Positions 49,155 to 58,039 of a DNA stretch of 64,000 bases are shown one piece after another. This stretch comes from Lewinellaceae bacterium (GTDB lineage: Bacteria > Bacteroidota > Bacteroidia > Chitinophagales > Saprospiraceae): contig JACJYP010000001.1 in assembly GCA_020636045.1 (NCBI GenBank), positions 62,001 to 126,000 on the forward strand, written 5' to 3'. The notes beneath the pieces are model-generated. The model was given only the letters and a program-made list of their open reading frames with translations. It did not search any database and was not told where the DNA came from. Made by a program: the position numbers and the translations under genes. How positions within the stretch are numbered: the first letter of the stretch is position 1; each line of letters opens with the position of its first letter.

Positions 49155-50651
49155 CTATTTGGCGGGGCCCAAAAAATTGGTTTTCACTTCATCGATCACT
49201 TTCCCGCTGGATACAACTTTAACCTTGACAGGCGTTTTTCGGCCCTTCAGGAGGTTTTTCGGCATTTCAATAAAAAACGCGCCTTCGATCTTGCTGCTTT
49301 TGGGGATGGATACGGGTGGCTGACCGACAACCTGTATTTGCCCGCCTTCCGTGGCCAGTTGAAGGGAAACCGGCATTTCCTTACTCGTTTTATTGATCAG
49401 CACATACGTGTACAGGTTGGTCAGGTGCGTTTCGTCCTTTTCCTGGTACAACTGCCCTGGCGAGCGAAGGATGATCGTCTCGATGTCGCCGCGGTTAGCG
49501 ATCAGGAATACATCGAGGCTGAGCAGGGCGATCAGAACAGCCGTATAGGCGTATACCCTGGTGGTGAATATTTTTCTGACGCCCGATTCGATGCCGGTCA
49601 TGGAGTCGTAGCGGATCAGGCCGCGCGGCCTGTCTACCTTGTCCATGATCGCATCGCAGGCATCGATGCAGGCGGTGCAATTGGTGCATTCGAGTTGCGT
49701 ACCGTTCCGGATATCGATACCTGTCGGGCATACGGCCACGCACAATTTGCAGTCGATGCAGTCGCCCGGTTTTGCTGCGGCGGGTGTATCTGCCGGCGTC
49801 TCACTCACCGATGCGCGAATACCATCTACCGGGCTTCCGTATTGCGCCGGCTGGGCTGTCTTTTCTTTCTTGAGTTTTCCACGCGGTTCACCGCGCACAT
49901 GGTCGTAGGCAACAACGATGGAGTCTTTCACCAGCAACACACCCTGCAGGCGCCCGTATGGGCAGATGGTCGTACAAACCTGCTCCCGCAGCCGTGAAAA
50001 CACGCCGTAAAAAACACCCGAGAAGACCAGCATGGCCACAAAACCGCCGACATTTTGCGAAACCGGCTCGCGGACGATCTTCAGCACGTCGTCCATGCCG
50101 ATGATATATGCCAGAAAATAGTTGGAAACCACGACGGCAATAGCGAAAAAGACTATGTGCTTGAGTGCTTTTTTGCGCACTTTTTCCGCCGTCCAGGGGC
50201 TTTTGTCGAGGCGACGCTGTTCGTTCGAGTCGCCTTCTATCCAGTACTCTATTTTCCGGAAAAACATTTCCATGAATACCGTCTGCGGGCACACCCAACC
50301 GCAAAACAAACGGCCGTACACTACTGTAAAGAGAATGATGAAGACGATGAACGTCAGCATCGCCAGTACGAACAGGTGAAAGTCCTGCGGGGTAAATACC
50401 AGGCCGAACAGTACGAATTTTCTTTCCAGGATATTGAACAGCAGGAACTGCTCGCCATTGACCTTGATGAAAGGCATGATGAGGAATATTGCCAGAAAGG
50501 CAAAGCTCACCCAGGTCCGCGCATTGTAAAACCGCCCCGCAGGTTTTTTCGGGTACAGCCAGATACGCTTCCCTGACGAGTCGACCGTAGAAAGATGATC
50601 ACGGTACTCCTCGTTGTCTTCGATCACTTTATCCAAAAATTCGTTGTTCAT
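49155..50651 (-). CDS. ccoG: CcoG/RdxA cytochrome c oxidase accessory ferredoxin
   Basis: CcoG is a membrane ferredoxin-like protein required for copper delivery to cbb3 oxidase. The 498 residues have about four to five membrane helices (two near residues 45-110, others near 165-215) with WVCPQTVFMEMFFR, and two ferredoxin cysteine sets: CTTICPYGRLQG and CIDCKLCVAVCPTGIDIRNG, then ECTNCTACIDACDAIMDKV. The C-terminal 130 residues form an Ig-like periplasmic domain after a last helix. It is between fixH and ccoP, transcribed with them. Confidence 0.95.
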   Translation of the reverse strand: MNNEFLDKVIEDNEEYRDHLSTVDSSGKRIWLYPKKPAGRFYNARTWVSFAFLAIFLIMPFIKVNGEQFLLFNILERKFVLFGLVFTPQDFHLFVLAMLTFIVFIILFTVVYGRLFCGWVCPQTVFMEMFFRKIEYWIEGDSNEQRRLDKSPWTAEKVRKKALKHIVFFAIAVVVSNYFLAYIIGMDDVLKIVREPVSQNVGGFVAMLVFSGVFYGVFSRLREQVCTTICPYGRLQGVLLVKDSIVVAYDHVRGEPRGKLKKEKTAQPAQYGSPVDGIRASVSETPADTPAAAKPGDCIDCKLCVAVCPTGIDIRNGTQLECTNCTACIDACDAIMDKVDRPRGLIRYDSMTGIESGVRKIFTTRVYAYTAVLIALLSLDVFLIANRGDIETIILRSPGQLYQEKDETHLTNLYTYVLINKTSKEMPVSLQLATEGGQIQVVGQPPVSIPKSSKIEGAFFIEMPKNLLKGRKTPVKVKVVSSGKVIDEVKTNFLGPAK

Positions 50652-50713
50652 ATGCCAAATTTAAATACACCGAACGACAAGCCGAACAAGCTGCCGCTCG
50701 GTATCACCTAAAT

Positions 50714-51694
50714 TTACTGAGTATCTGCGGGAACTTCTGCCGGCAATGTTTCCGGAGCGGTAGATGTGGAATCCTGTGCGGCACCTTCGTCCTCTTTCCA
50801 TATTTCGCCTTGCGGCGCTTTCTGGTTGGGCGGATTGGTGCCCTGGAGGGTCAGAATATAGCTTGCGACCTTTTGCATATCGGTCGGTTTCAACTGAGCC
50901 TGCCAGGAGATCATACCCTTGTCAGGCACACCATACTTGATGGTTTTGAAAATATTCTTGATCCCGCCGCCATGCAGCCAGTATTCGTCGGCAAAGTTGG
51001 GACCGATACCACCTTCTCCCTGCTGTCCGTGACAGGCGGCACAGGTGTTTTTGAATATCAGTTCGCCCTCGCCCAGTGAAGAGCCATCCGTAAGGGCCGT
51101 AACATTGGACTCATCAACAGCGTTTGCCCTGCCGGCCAGCGCTACTGCCAGTTCTTTTTTCGCCGTTTCCACTTCGAGGTTGTAGCGCTCCGTGGAAGAG
51201 AGGCCGTCGCCTCCCCAGTGGTAGTAGTACATGTATCCGAACGCCCACACGACCGTCAGGAAGAACAAATTCACCCACCACGGCGGCAGGCGGTTGTCCA
51301 GCTCGCGAATACCATCGTAGGCATGGTGGAACGTGATCTCCTCCTCCCGTTCGATGGGTACGGCGTCTTCCCAATACTGTTTGCGCATCCGGGTCCAGAA
51401 GTCGTCGCCGGCGGCTGCTTCTACTGCCGGTACTTCTTCCGGTATTACGGCGCCGCTTTTCTGAGCCTCCAGTTGGAGTACCTTTTTGTAGAGGAATTGG
51501 TTTACTTTGACAACATAGATCATGGCGACGATAAACAGGGCAGATCCTGCCACCGTCAGTATGATCGTCATGATATCCGAAAGTTGCTGTGCAGCCGGTT
51601 CAGCAGTAGTAGCAGCGGCCTGCACTGCCTGGCTCCAGCCCGATACGGCGAGCATCACGAGCGGCAGGACAAGCGTATATTTTTTCGATTTCAT
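50714..51694 (-). CDS. ccoP: cbb3-type cytochrome c oxidase subunit CcoP (monohaem form)
   Basis: CcoP is the cytochrome c subunit that passes electrons to CcoO. The 326 residues have a signal-like N-terminus (to about residue 26), one membrane helix (about 40-62), a long linker with a second helix WWVNLFFLTVVWAFGYMYY and a C-terminal cytochrome c domain with a single haem site CAACHGQQGEGG and an axial Met (GMISWQAQLKPTDMQ). Standard CcoP carries two haem motifs; only one CxxCH is seen here, as in many Bacteroidota. It is preceded by ccoQ and followed by ccoG. Confidence 0.94.
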   Translation of the reverse strand: MKSKKYTLVLPLVMLAVSGWSQAVQAAATTAEPAAQQLSDIMTIILTVAGSALFIVAMIYVVKVNQFLYKKVLQLEAQKSGAVIPEEVPAVEAAAGDDFWTRMRKQYWEDAVPIEREEEITFHHAYDGIRELDNRLPPWWVNLFFLTVVWAFGYMYYYHWGGDGLSSTERYNLEVETAKKELAVALAGRANAVDESNVTALTDGSSLGEGELIFKNTCAACHGQQGEGGIGPNFADEYWLHGGGIKNIFKTIKYGVPDKGMISWQAQLKPTDMQKVASYILTLQGTNPPNQKAPQGEIWKEDEGAAQDSTSTAPETLPAEVPADTQ

Positions 51695-51730
51695 TTTTCA
51701 AAAAATTGATAAACAGGGAATGAGCAGGCG

Positions 51731-51889
51731 TTAGTCTTCCAGGGGCATATTGGACATCCGTTGCATATCTTCCTTTTTGGAAAAAAAGGCGCGGATGATC
51801 GCCAGGCAAAAAGTACCGAAGAACAGCAGCAAGGTAATGATGCCGAACCACTGGATACCCTCGACTGATTGAAGCAGATATTTGTACAT
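51731..51889 (-). CDS. ccoQ: Small CcoQ-like cbb3 oxidase protein
   Basis: This ORF encodes 52 residues: MYKYLLQSVEGIQWFGII, one membrane helix (about 14-33), then a charged tail (RAFFSKKEDMQRMSNMPLED). It lies between ccoNO and ccoP, in the place of ccoQ (fixQ), and its size and shape fit. Ordinary gene callers may miss it. The start is the only ATG giving the full membrane helix. Confidence 0.85.
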   Translation of the reverse strand: MYKYLLQSVEGIQWFGIITLLLFFGTFCLAIIRAFFSKKEDMQRMSNMPLED

Positions 51890-51938
51890 GATACGGAATG
51901 ATGAAAGTTGAATGCTATGGTGAACAGGGAGCGGAAGT

Positions 51939-51969
51939 CCGGCGGAAAGGGTTGTAGCCTTTCCGCCGG
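51939..51969. repeat. Intercistronic 12-bp stem-loop between ccoNO and ccoQ
   Basis: CCGGCGGAAAGG (51939-51950) pairs perfectly with CCTTTCCGCCGG (51958-51969), seven-base loop. No T-run follows on the minus strand, so it is more likely an mRNA stabiliser or processing site than a terminator. Confidence 0.8.
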
Positions 51970-51982
51970 GACCCGCGCGGTT

Positions 51983-54130
51983 TTACTCGCTTACCGTGGG
52001 CTGCACCTTGATGTCGGTGCCGAGGCGCTGTAGGTAGGCGATGATCGCCACGATCTCCTTGTTTTCGAGTCCTTCGTCCTTCACGCCCTGATCGGCCAGA
52101 TGCAGAGCGATGGTCTTGGCCTGTTCACGGGCATTGGCGACGGCATATTTCTCAAAATCACGCGTATAGGGTGTTCCGAGTTTGCGAAGTGCCGTGATCT
52201 TGTCGGGCAGGGAACTTAGATCGAGTTCCTGTTCGGCCAGGTGCGGGTACGGCGGCATGATTGAGCGGGGCGAAGTCGTCGTCGGGTCCATCATGTGATT
52301 GTAGTGCCAGAGGTCCGGGTTCCGCCCGCCTTCGCGCCAGAGATCGGGCCCCGTGCGCTTGCTGCCCCAAAGGAAGGGGCGGTCGTAGATGTACTCTCCC
52401 GACTTCGAGTACTCGCCGTAGCGCACCGTCTCATCGCGGAAAGGTCTGATCATCTGCGAGTGGCAGCCTACGCATCCTTCGCGGATGTAGATGTCGCGGC
52501 CGGTGAGTTCGAGCGGCGTGTAAGGCTGCACCGTAGATATCTTGGGCACCTGGCTTTCAATGAAGACCATCGGGATGATCTGCACGATGCCGCCGATGGC
52601 GATCAGGATGGTGCTCCACAACAACATCTGCATGGGACGGCGCTCGATCCAGCGGTGCCAGTATTCATTGGCAGGCGTTTTTGCCGGCAGGCGTTCGCGT
52701 GCTGGTGCTTCTGCCGTTTCATCGGCAAGGAAAGAGCCCTGCTGGGCTGTTTTGAAGAGGTTGTATACGCCGAGCAATACGCCTACAAAGAAAAGGGTGC
52801 CGCCCAGGGCGCGGATAGCGTACATCGGCTTGATCTGCAGCACGGTATCGAGGAAATTGCCCCATGCGAGGGTACCTTCCGGTGTAAACTCTTTCCACAT
52901 CATGGCTTGCGTCCAGCCGGCCCAGTACATCGGCACGGCATAGAATACGATACCCAGCGTGCCCAGCCAGAAATGCACGTTGGCCAACTGGCGGGAGTAG
53001 AGTTCTGTGCGGTAAATGCGCGGCCACATCCAGTACAGGGCGCCGAAAGTCAGGAAGCCGTTCCAGCCAAGCGCGCCGACGTGTACGTGGGCGATCGTCC
53101 AGTCCGTGAAGTGACTGATGGCGTTGAAGAACTTGATCGACAGCATCGGGCCCTCGAAAGTGGCCATGCCGTAAGCCGTCACCGCTACCACCATAAACTT
53201 GAGCACCGGGTCTTCCCGCACGCGGTCCCAGGCGCCGCGCAATGTGAGCAGACCGTTGAGCATACCGCCCCACGACGGCGCGATCAGCATGATGGAAAAT
53301 ACGGTACCGAGCGATTGCACCCAGTCGGGCATCGAAGAATACAACAGGTGGTGCGGGCCCGCCCAGATGTAGATAAAGATCAATGCCCAGAAGTGGATGA
53401 TGGACAGTTTGTAGGAATATACCGGCCGGTTAGCGGCTTTCGGCAGGAAATAATACATCATGCCGAGATACGGTGTCGTCAGGAAGAATGCCACGGCATT
53501 GTGGCCGTACCACCATTGCACCAGCGCATCCTGCACCCCCGAAAACAGGGGGTAACTCTGCGTGAGCGTGACGGGTAGTTCAAAACTGCGCACAATGTGC
53601 AGCACGGCTACGGTCACCCAGGTCGCGATGTAAAACCAGATGGCCACGTACAGGTGATTTTCCCGGCGGGTGAGGATGGTCGCGAACATATTGATCCCGA
53701 AAACCACCCACACCAGGGTGATCAGCAAGTCGATCGGCCAGATCAGTTCGGCGTACTCGCTGCTGGTCGTGAAACCCATCGGGAGGGTATATGCGGCGCA
53801 AAGGATCACTACCTGCCAGGACCAGAAGTGTATCCAGGAAAGTTTGTCGCTCCACATCCGGGTTTTCAGCAGGCGCTGCAGGGAGTAGTACACACCCATG
53901 AAGATGCCATTGCCCACAAATGCGAAGATCACCGCATTGGTGTGCAGCGGGCGCAACCTGCCAAAAGTGAGGTACTGAAAGCCGTTTTCACTGAAATTCA
54001 GGGAGGGGAACACCAGCTGCAGGGCCAGGATCAGGCCCACCAGCATCCCCACTACCCCCCAGATGAATGAGGCCATACCGAATGCACGGGAGATTCGGTT
54101 GTCGTAATGAAACTGTTGAATATTACTCAT
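51983..54130 (-). CDS. Cytochrome cbb3 oxidase fused subunits CcoN-CcoO
   Basis: This protein fuses the catalytic subunit CcoN (about residues 1-460) and the monohaem cytochrome c subunit CcoO (about 530-715). CcoN has 12 membrane helices, with haem and copper ligand histidines in LRPLHTNAVIFAF, WWYGHNAV, YSFMP-like and HVHVGALGWNGF regions. A linker helix (about 510-530) leads to CcoO, with CVGCH near residue 555 and the GTPYTRDFEKY segment near the C-terminus. Such a fusion is common in Bacteroidota. It reduces O2 with high affinity at low oxygen. Directly upstream is ccoS. Confidence 0.95.
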   Translation of the reverse strand: MSNIQQFHYDNRISRAFGMASFIWGVVGMLVGLILALQLVFPSLNFSENGFQYLTFGRLRPLHTNAVIFAFVGNGIFMGVYYSLQRLLKTRMWSDKLSWIHFWSWQVVILCAAYTLPMGFTTSSEYAELIWPIDLLITLVWVVFGINMFATILTRRENHLYVAIWFYIATWVTVAVLHIVRSFELPVTLTQSYPLFSGVQDALVQWWYGHNAVAFFLTTPYLGMMYYFLPKAANRPVYSYKLSIIHFWALIFIYIWAGPHHLLYSSMPDWVQSLGTVFSIMLIAPSWGGMLNGLLTLRGAWDRVREDPVLKFMVVAVTAYGMATFEGPMLSIKFFNAISHFTDWTIAHVHVGALGWNGFLTFGALYWMWPRIYRTELYSRQLANVHFWLGTLGIVFYAVPMYWAGWTQAMMWKEFTPEGTLAWGNFLDTVLQIKPMYAIRALGGTLFFVGVLLGVYNLFKTAQQGSFLADETAEAPARERLPAKTPANEYWHRWIERRPMQMLLWSTILIAIGGIVQIIPMVFIESQVPKISTVQPYTPLELTGRDIYIREGCVGCHSQMIRPFRDETVRYGEYSKSGEYIYDRPFLWGSKRTGPDLWREGGRNPDLWHYNHMMDPTTTSPRSIMPPYPHLAEQELDLSSLPDKITALRKLGTPYTRDFEKYAVANAREQAKTIALHLADQGVKDEGLENKEIVAIIAYLQRLGTDIKVQPTVSE

Positions 54131-54151
54131 ATGGCGAGAATTAGATGCGTT

Positions 54152-54373
54152 TTATCGTTCTGATTGAAGGTTGTTCTTTTCAGTGTTTTCTGCGGCTTCC
54201 CGATCGTCCTTTGTCTGACTGTCGCTTTCGGGTACGGTATTGTCGAAAAGCATCCGCACGGAGGGAGTATAATCATCGTCAAACTGTCCGTTCCGCGCCG
54301 CCCATATGTACACGAGTAAAAAACCTGCGGCCAGCAGCAGGCTGAAAAGGATCAGTAAAAGCATAATTTCCAT
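54152..54373 (-). CDS. ccoS: Cytochrome cbb3 oxidase assembly protein CcoS
   Basis: The 73-residue protein has one N-terminal membrane helix (about 4-26, LLLILFSLLLAAGFLLVY) followed by WAARNGQFDDDYTPSVRMLFD, the conserved CcoS end. CcoS is needed for haem or copper insertion into CcoN. It starts the cco operon, with the copper-ATPase gene ccoI, which often precedes it, missing here. The start is clear. No good -7 box is seen just upstream. Confidence 0.9.
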   Translation of the reverse strand: MEIMLLLILFSLLLAAGFLLVYIWAARNGQFDDDYTPSVRMLFDNTVPESDSQTKDDREAAENTEKNNLQSER

Positions 54374-54541
54374 AATTCCGGGAGTGTTGTTCTGAAAACG
54401 GGTGCAAGATCAGGGTGCAGCAAAGCGGAGAAGGTGATGCAGATCAAGCATACCGGTGATTTTGATCCGAAGAGTGCTGCCAGATGTTGTCAGAAGAGAT
54501 TTTCAACACCGCTGTCGCACGCATGAGGCGGGCAGATAAAG

Positions 54542-54569
54542 AAGTGCCGCTATCTTTGTAGCGGCACTT
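54542..54569. promoter_or_regulatory. Palindrome containing the -7 box of the 54603 gene
   Basis: AAGTGCCGCTA, six bases, TAGCGGCACTT is a perfect 11-bp inverted repeat (54542-54552, 54559-54569). The promoter box TATCTTTG (54551-54558) occupies its centre. A binding protein or an RNA hairpin at the start of the transcript could block or modulate expression. Confidence 0.65.
54551..54558 (+). promoter_or_regulatory. Putative promoter of the 54603 gene, -7 box TATCTTTG
   Basis: TATCTTTG matches TAnnTTTG, 44 bases before the start codon; no -33 TTG. Confidence 0.5.
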
Positions 54570-54602
54570 GGAACATATATCGCGAAAAAAATCTTTTGGG
54601 AA

Positions 54603-54953
54603 ATGCTACGTCAACAAATACTCCGCTGGTTGCCGAGGGTTGTGGCCGTTGTCTTTATCGGTTTACTGATCCTCCTGTCGCTCGATGCATTTGAAGGAGA
54701 AAGAACAGCCGGCGAAAACCTGATCGCTTTTCTTATACACCTGATACCGGCCTTCCTCTGCCTGGCAGCCCTGATCGTTGCATGGCGATACCGGCTCGCG
54801 GGTGGCGTGCTATTCCTGTTTCTGGGGATCGCTTTTACCTTTTATTTTGGAACGGCAAGGCATTTCGGCACCTTTATGCTGATCTCGGTGCCTTTATTCG
54901 TAGCGGGCGCGCTTTTCCTTTTATCCGGATTGGTCAAAGTCCGGCCGGCATAG
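54603..54953 (+). CDS. Small membrane protein, four helices
   Basis: The 116-residue protein (MLRQQILRWLPRVVAV...) has about four membrane helices (14-28, 40-62, 65-85, 92-112) and few polar loops. It resembles DUF7670-type uncharacterised proteins of Bacteroidota by layout, but I cannot be sure of the family. It is transcribed convergent to the histidine kinase (four bases between stops) and divergent from the cbb3 operon. A perfect palindrome overlaps its promoter, so it is likely regulated. Confidence 0.7.
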   Translation: MLRQQILRWLPRVVAVVFIGLLILLSLDAFEGERTAGENLIAFLIHLIPAFLCLAALIVAWRYRLAGGVLFLFLGIAFTFYFGTARHFGTFMLISVPLFVAGALFLLSGLVKVRPA

Positions 54954-54957
54954 AATC

Positions 54958-56508
54958 TCAGGTGGAAGATATCCTTGTTTCACCATCGAATTCCACCCAG
55001 AAATCGCTGCCTTTTTCTACTTCGCTTTTGAAGCCGATCTTTCCGCCCATGGCTTCCGTGTAGCGCTGTACGATGTAGAGGCCTAGGCCCGTCCCCTGAA
55101 TATTGGTCGCGTTGGTGGCGCGAAAGAAGCGGTCGAACAAATGCTTTTGTTCTGGCAGCGGAATACCGATGCCCTGATCCCGCACCGTGATCCGGGTCCT
55201 GGCTTCATCCACCTCTGACAGCACGGTGATGGTGGCGGTCTCGGGTGAGTATTTTATCGCGTTCGAGATAAGGTTGATCAGGATGTTTTTCAGCAATGCA
55301 CAATCCAGAAGCGCTGTCTTTTTGCCTTTATGATGATGTTCAAACTGCTGCTCCGCCTTGAACAGGTTGCGCATTTCCTGGTAGGTCTGCTGCACGCAGT
55401 CTTCCAGATCCACCATTTCCAGTTTCACCGCCAACCGTCCTTCTTCCAGACGACCGAGTGAAAGGAATTCCGTCAGGATGGTATTCAGGCCATTGACGGC
55501 ATTTTTGATCCGGGCTGCGTGTTTTTTTATGTTCACCAGATCGCCCCGTTCGCTGTATTGTCCGATCAACCCCGCCGATGAAAGCACGGATGTAAGCGGT
55601 GTTCTGAATTCGTGCGAAGCCATGCTGACAAAGCGGCTTTTCAGTTCGCCGAGCTCGCGCTCTTTGTCGAGGGCGCTTTTTATTTCGTTTTTGGCCTGTT
55701 CCAGTTCGCGGGTGCGTTCCAGTACTTTGTTTTCAAGGCCTTCGTTCAGCTGCTTCAGCGCCTCGCTCAGTGCCGATAATTCCTGCTTTTGCTGCAGGAT
55801 GGAATTTTCATAATTCTTCCGGTATGTGTTATCGAGGATGAAAGCGATGGAATAGTCGCCTCCGGAAGTGTGGTAGGGACTGAGGCTTATTTCCACCGGA
55901 AATTCAGTGCCGTCTTTTTTGACCCCGTACAGATCTCGGCCGATCGCCATGTTGCGCGGGCTTGGTTTGTGCTGGTATTGGTTGCGGTATTCAATGTGTT
56001 TCGCTCTGTATTGAGGCGGTATCAGAGCCTCTACCGTTTCGCCCAGCATTTCGCCTTTTTCATAGCCAAAAAGCATTTCAGCCGCCGGGTTGGCCATTAC
56101 AATTTTTCCGGATTGGTTAGCCAGAATAATGCCGTTGGTAGCGTATTCAAAAAGTGCCTTGAAACGTCCTTCCTGCACCTTCTCATCCTCACGAAGTTCG
56201 ATAAAACGGATCACAAAAAAAGCGGATGCCCAGAATCCCAGGATGGCCGGCAGGCGCTCGAACAACATCCGTTCGAGTGGTACTTCCTGCGGTTTCAGCA
56301 TGGCTGCGATGATCGCCAGCACTGTGGTGATCACAGCCAGCAACAACACGTCGCTTTTTTCCCTGAACGTGAAGGATAGGAACATCGCAAGCAGATAGCC
56401 GAACGCTACGTCCCAGTTGCGCGGCAGCAGCAAATCGGCTATAAAAACGACAATGATCAGAAACCAGATCCGGCGAGCCTGACGCGGAATGTTTGGAAGA
56501 GTGAACAC
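54958..56508 (-). CDS. PAS-domain sensor histidine kinase, membrane-anchored
   Basis: From a GTG at 56508 the protein is 516 residues: four to five N-terminal membrane helices (about 10-105), a PAS domain (about 115-225; YATNGIILANQSGKIVMANP), a coiled coil (245-290) and a histidine kinase with His299 (SMASHEFRTPL), N box NLISNAIKYSPE, G1 DQGIGIP and G2 GTGLGLYIV. A terminator for susD lies upstream at 56554-56606, inside the longer reading to 56613, which rules that start out. No response regulator is adjacent. Confidence 0.87.
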   Translation of the reverse strand: MFTLPNIPRQARRIWFLIIVVFIADLLLPRNWDVAFGYLLAMFLSFTFREKSDVLLLAVITTVLAIIAAMLKPQEVPLERMLFERLPAILGFWASAFFVIRFIELREDEKVQEGRFKALFEYATNGIILANQSGKIVMANPAAEMLFGYEKGEMLGETVEALIPPQYRAKHIEYRNQYQHKPSPRNMAIGRDLYGVKKDGTEFPVEISLSPYHTSGGDYSIAFILDNTYRKNYENSILQQKQELSALSEALKQLNEGLENKVLERTRELEQAKNEIKSALDKERELGELKSRFVSMASHEFRTPLTSVLSSAGLIGQYSERGDLVNIKKHAARIKNAVNGLNTILTEFLSLGRLEEGRLAVKLEMVDLEDCVQQTYQEMRNLFKAEQQFEHHHKGKKTALLDCALLKNILINLISNAIKYSPETATITVLSEVDEARTRITVRDQGIGIPLPEQKHLFDRFFRATNATNIQGTGLGLYIVQRYTEAMGGKIGFKSEVEKGSDFWVEFDGETRISST

Positions 56509-56553
56509 GCCGTAAAGATAAATATGCCGCGCAAGTGTAGCAGTGCGGCAGCC

Positions 56554-56606
56554 AAAAAAGGCGACAGGCCCGCGGGCGCGTCGAAACACGCACGGGGCCT
56601 GTCGCC
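56554..56606 (-). terminator. Rho-independent terminator after susD
   Basis: On the minus strand GGCGACAGGCCC pairs with GGGCCTGTCGCC (12 bp) around a 23-base loop, then TTTTTTGG. It lies 26 bases after the susD stop. Confidence 0.88.
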
Positions 56607-56632
56607 GGTGCAATCCGCAAAGCGGAATTCAA

Positions 56633-57967
56633 TCAGTCTTCATTGGCAGGACGCGGAAATTTCGTCCATACATCGTCGCCGGAGCGGTCGAGCGGCAATT
56701 CGTCGAGCCGGCCGTACCGGCGCATATCCACCCAGCGATGCCCTTCACCATACAGCGAATAACGCCGCTGCATCAGCATTTCATCGAGCAGAGCGGCCTG
56801 ATCGACAGGTCCGCTGTAATCGGGCAGACCGGCTGCATTTCGGATGACATCGAGTGCACTCACGGCATTGTTGAGCGACGTGGCGTCGCCTTTCTGGATG
56901 TTAGCCTCGGCGTACAGCAGGATCAGTTCTTCGTTGCGAATGATCGGGATCGAGCTGCTGTTGTTAGCGTATACTGTGAAATCGTAATCACTCTGCAGAC
57001 CGTCCTGAAATTCGGTATTGTCGCGGGCCGTTGCCTTGCTCAGGCGCATATCGCCCGCTTCGGCATCAGCAACAAACGAAGGGTGGGCTACCCTCGATTC
57101 GCCGGTGGCATTCAAAGGATACCACTGCGGGTTGAGCGCATCGCCACCTGCAGTTGAGTACGTGTGATACACACCCGTATTCAGGTCGCCGCCGAGGTCG
57201 AGGAAAGAACTGCCCAACGCATCCAGCGCATTGTCCCAGTTTTCGTTGTACGCCTGGACCCGTGCCAGCAGCGCCCGGTTCACATGGGCAAATGCGACCG
57301 GCGTATCGAAACCTGTAAAACCGCTGCTCAGGCTGAACGGAAATTCAGCGCCGCCGCTGGTCAGCTGCCCGTAACCTTCATCGAGGATCATAGCGATGGC
57401 GCGCAGGGCAGCCTTGTGGTCGTTCTCGCCGATGAATGGCCCGAGATCGTCGGCATTTGACACTTCAATACGGATGCCGTTGTCATATTGCTGCACCCAC
57501 ACCAGCAACAGCTGGTATGCCTTGATGGTATTTGCATAGCCCTTTACGGCATTGCGCGCTTCCGCCGTGGTAAGTGCCGTCGAGTTATCTACGGCTTCCA
57601 GCAGGATATTGGCATTTTTAACGGCGCGATACCGCGAGGAATAAGGATTGGTGGTGTAAAACGTATTGTTGTCGAGCGTAGCGGAACCTTTGCCGAGCAG
57701 GTCGGAAGTAAAACGCGGGTCGGACGTGGAGAAGCGATAAAAATCGCGGCCGATCACACCGACACCGTCGTAGTACTGGCCGAGGTTGAGGCGCATACCC
57801 GCTTCGATGCCCGTTACCAGATTCTGTATTTCGCTAAGGGATGCGTTCGCTGAAATGGCGCCCACGCTTGGGTTGTTGGGATCATCGATGGTATCGATGT
57901 CGCAAGCAACGAAGCCCATGGCCAGGAACGCCGGAAGGATCATTTTTGAAATATTTCGAAGTATCAT
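56633..57967 (-). CDS. SusD/RagB-family nutrient-binding lipoprotein
   Basis: SusD-like proteins bind glycans or peptides at the outer-membrane surface and partner with SusC. The 444 residues have a lipoprotein signal ending GFVAC (Cys22) and a helical SusD core with TPR-like helices; NAVSALDVIRNAAGLPDYSG and QRRYSLYGEGHRWVDMRRYGR near residues 390-430 are the RagB/SusD hallmark. It follows susC by 72 bases on the same strand and ends with a terminator. The ligand is unknown; no degradative enzyme or sigma factor is adjacent. Confidence 0.93.
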   Translation of the reverse strand: MILRNISKMILPAFLAMGFVACDIDTIDDPNNPSVGAISANASLSEIQNLVTGIEAGMRLNLGQYYDGVGVIGRDFYRFSTSDPRFTSDLLGKGSATLDNNTFYTTNPYSSRYRAVKNANILLEAVDNSTALTTAEARNAVKGYANTIKAYQLLLVWVQQYDNGIRIEVSNADDLGPFIGENDHKAALRAIAMILDEGYGQLTSGGAEFPFSLSSGFTGFDTPVAFAHVNRALLARVQAYNENWDNALDALGSSFLDLGGDLNTGVYHTYSTAGGDALNPQWYPLNATGESRVAHPSFVADAEAGDMRLSKATARDNTEFQDGLQSDYDFTVYANNSSSIPIIRNEELILLYAEANIQKGDATSLNNAVSALDVIRNAAGLPDYSGPVDQAALLDEMLMQRRYSLYGEGHRWVDMRRYGRLDELPLDRSGDDVWTKFPRPANED

Positions 57968-58039
57968 GAGTTACTTTTTTGAAATGTGAAACTTGATTGT
58001 TGAATACGGGCCTGCGGGCCCTTTACTCAATATCCGGCA

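Noticed and set aside
54374..54602. FNR box (TTGAT-N4-ATCAA) upstream of ccoS
   Set aside because: ATCAA and TTGAT occur 14 bases apart but in the wrong order, so no FNR-type site is supported.
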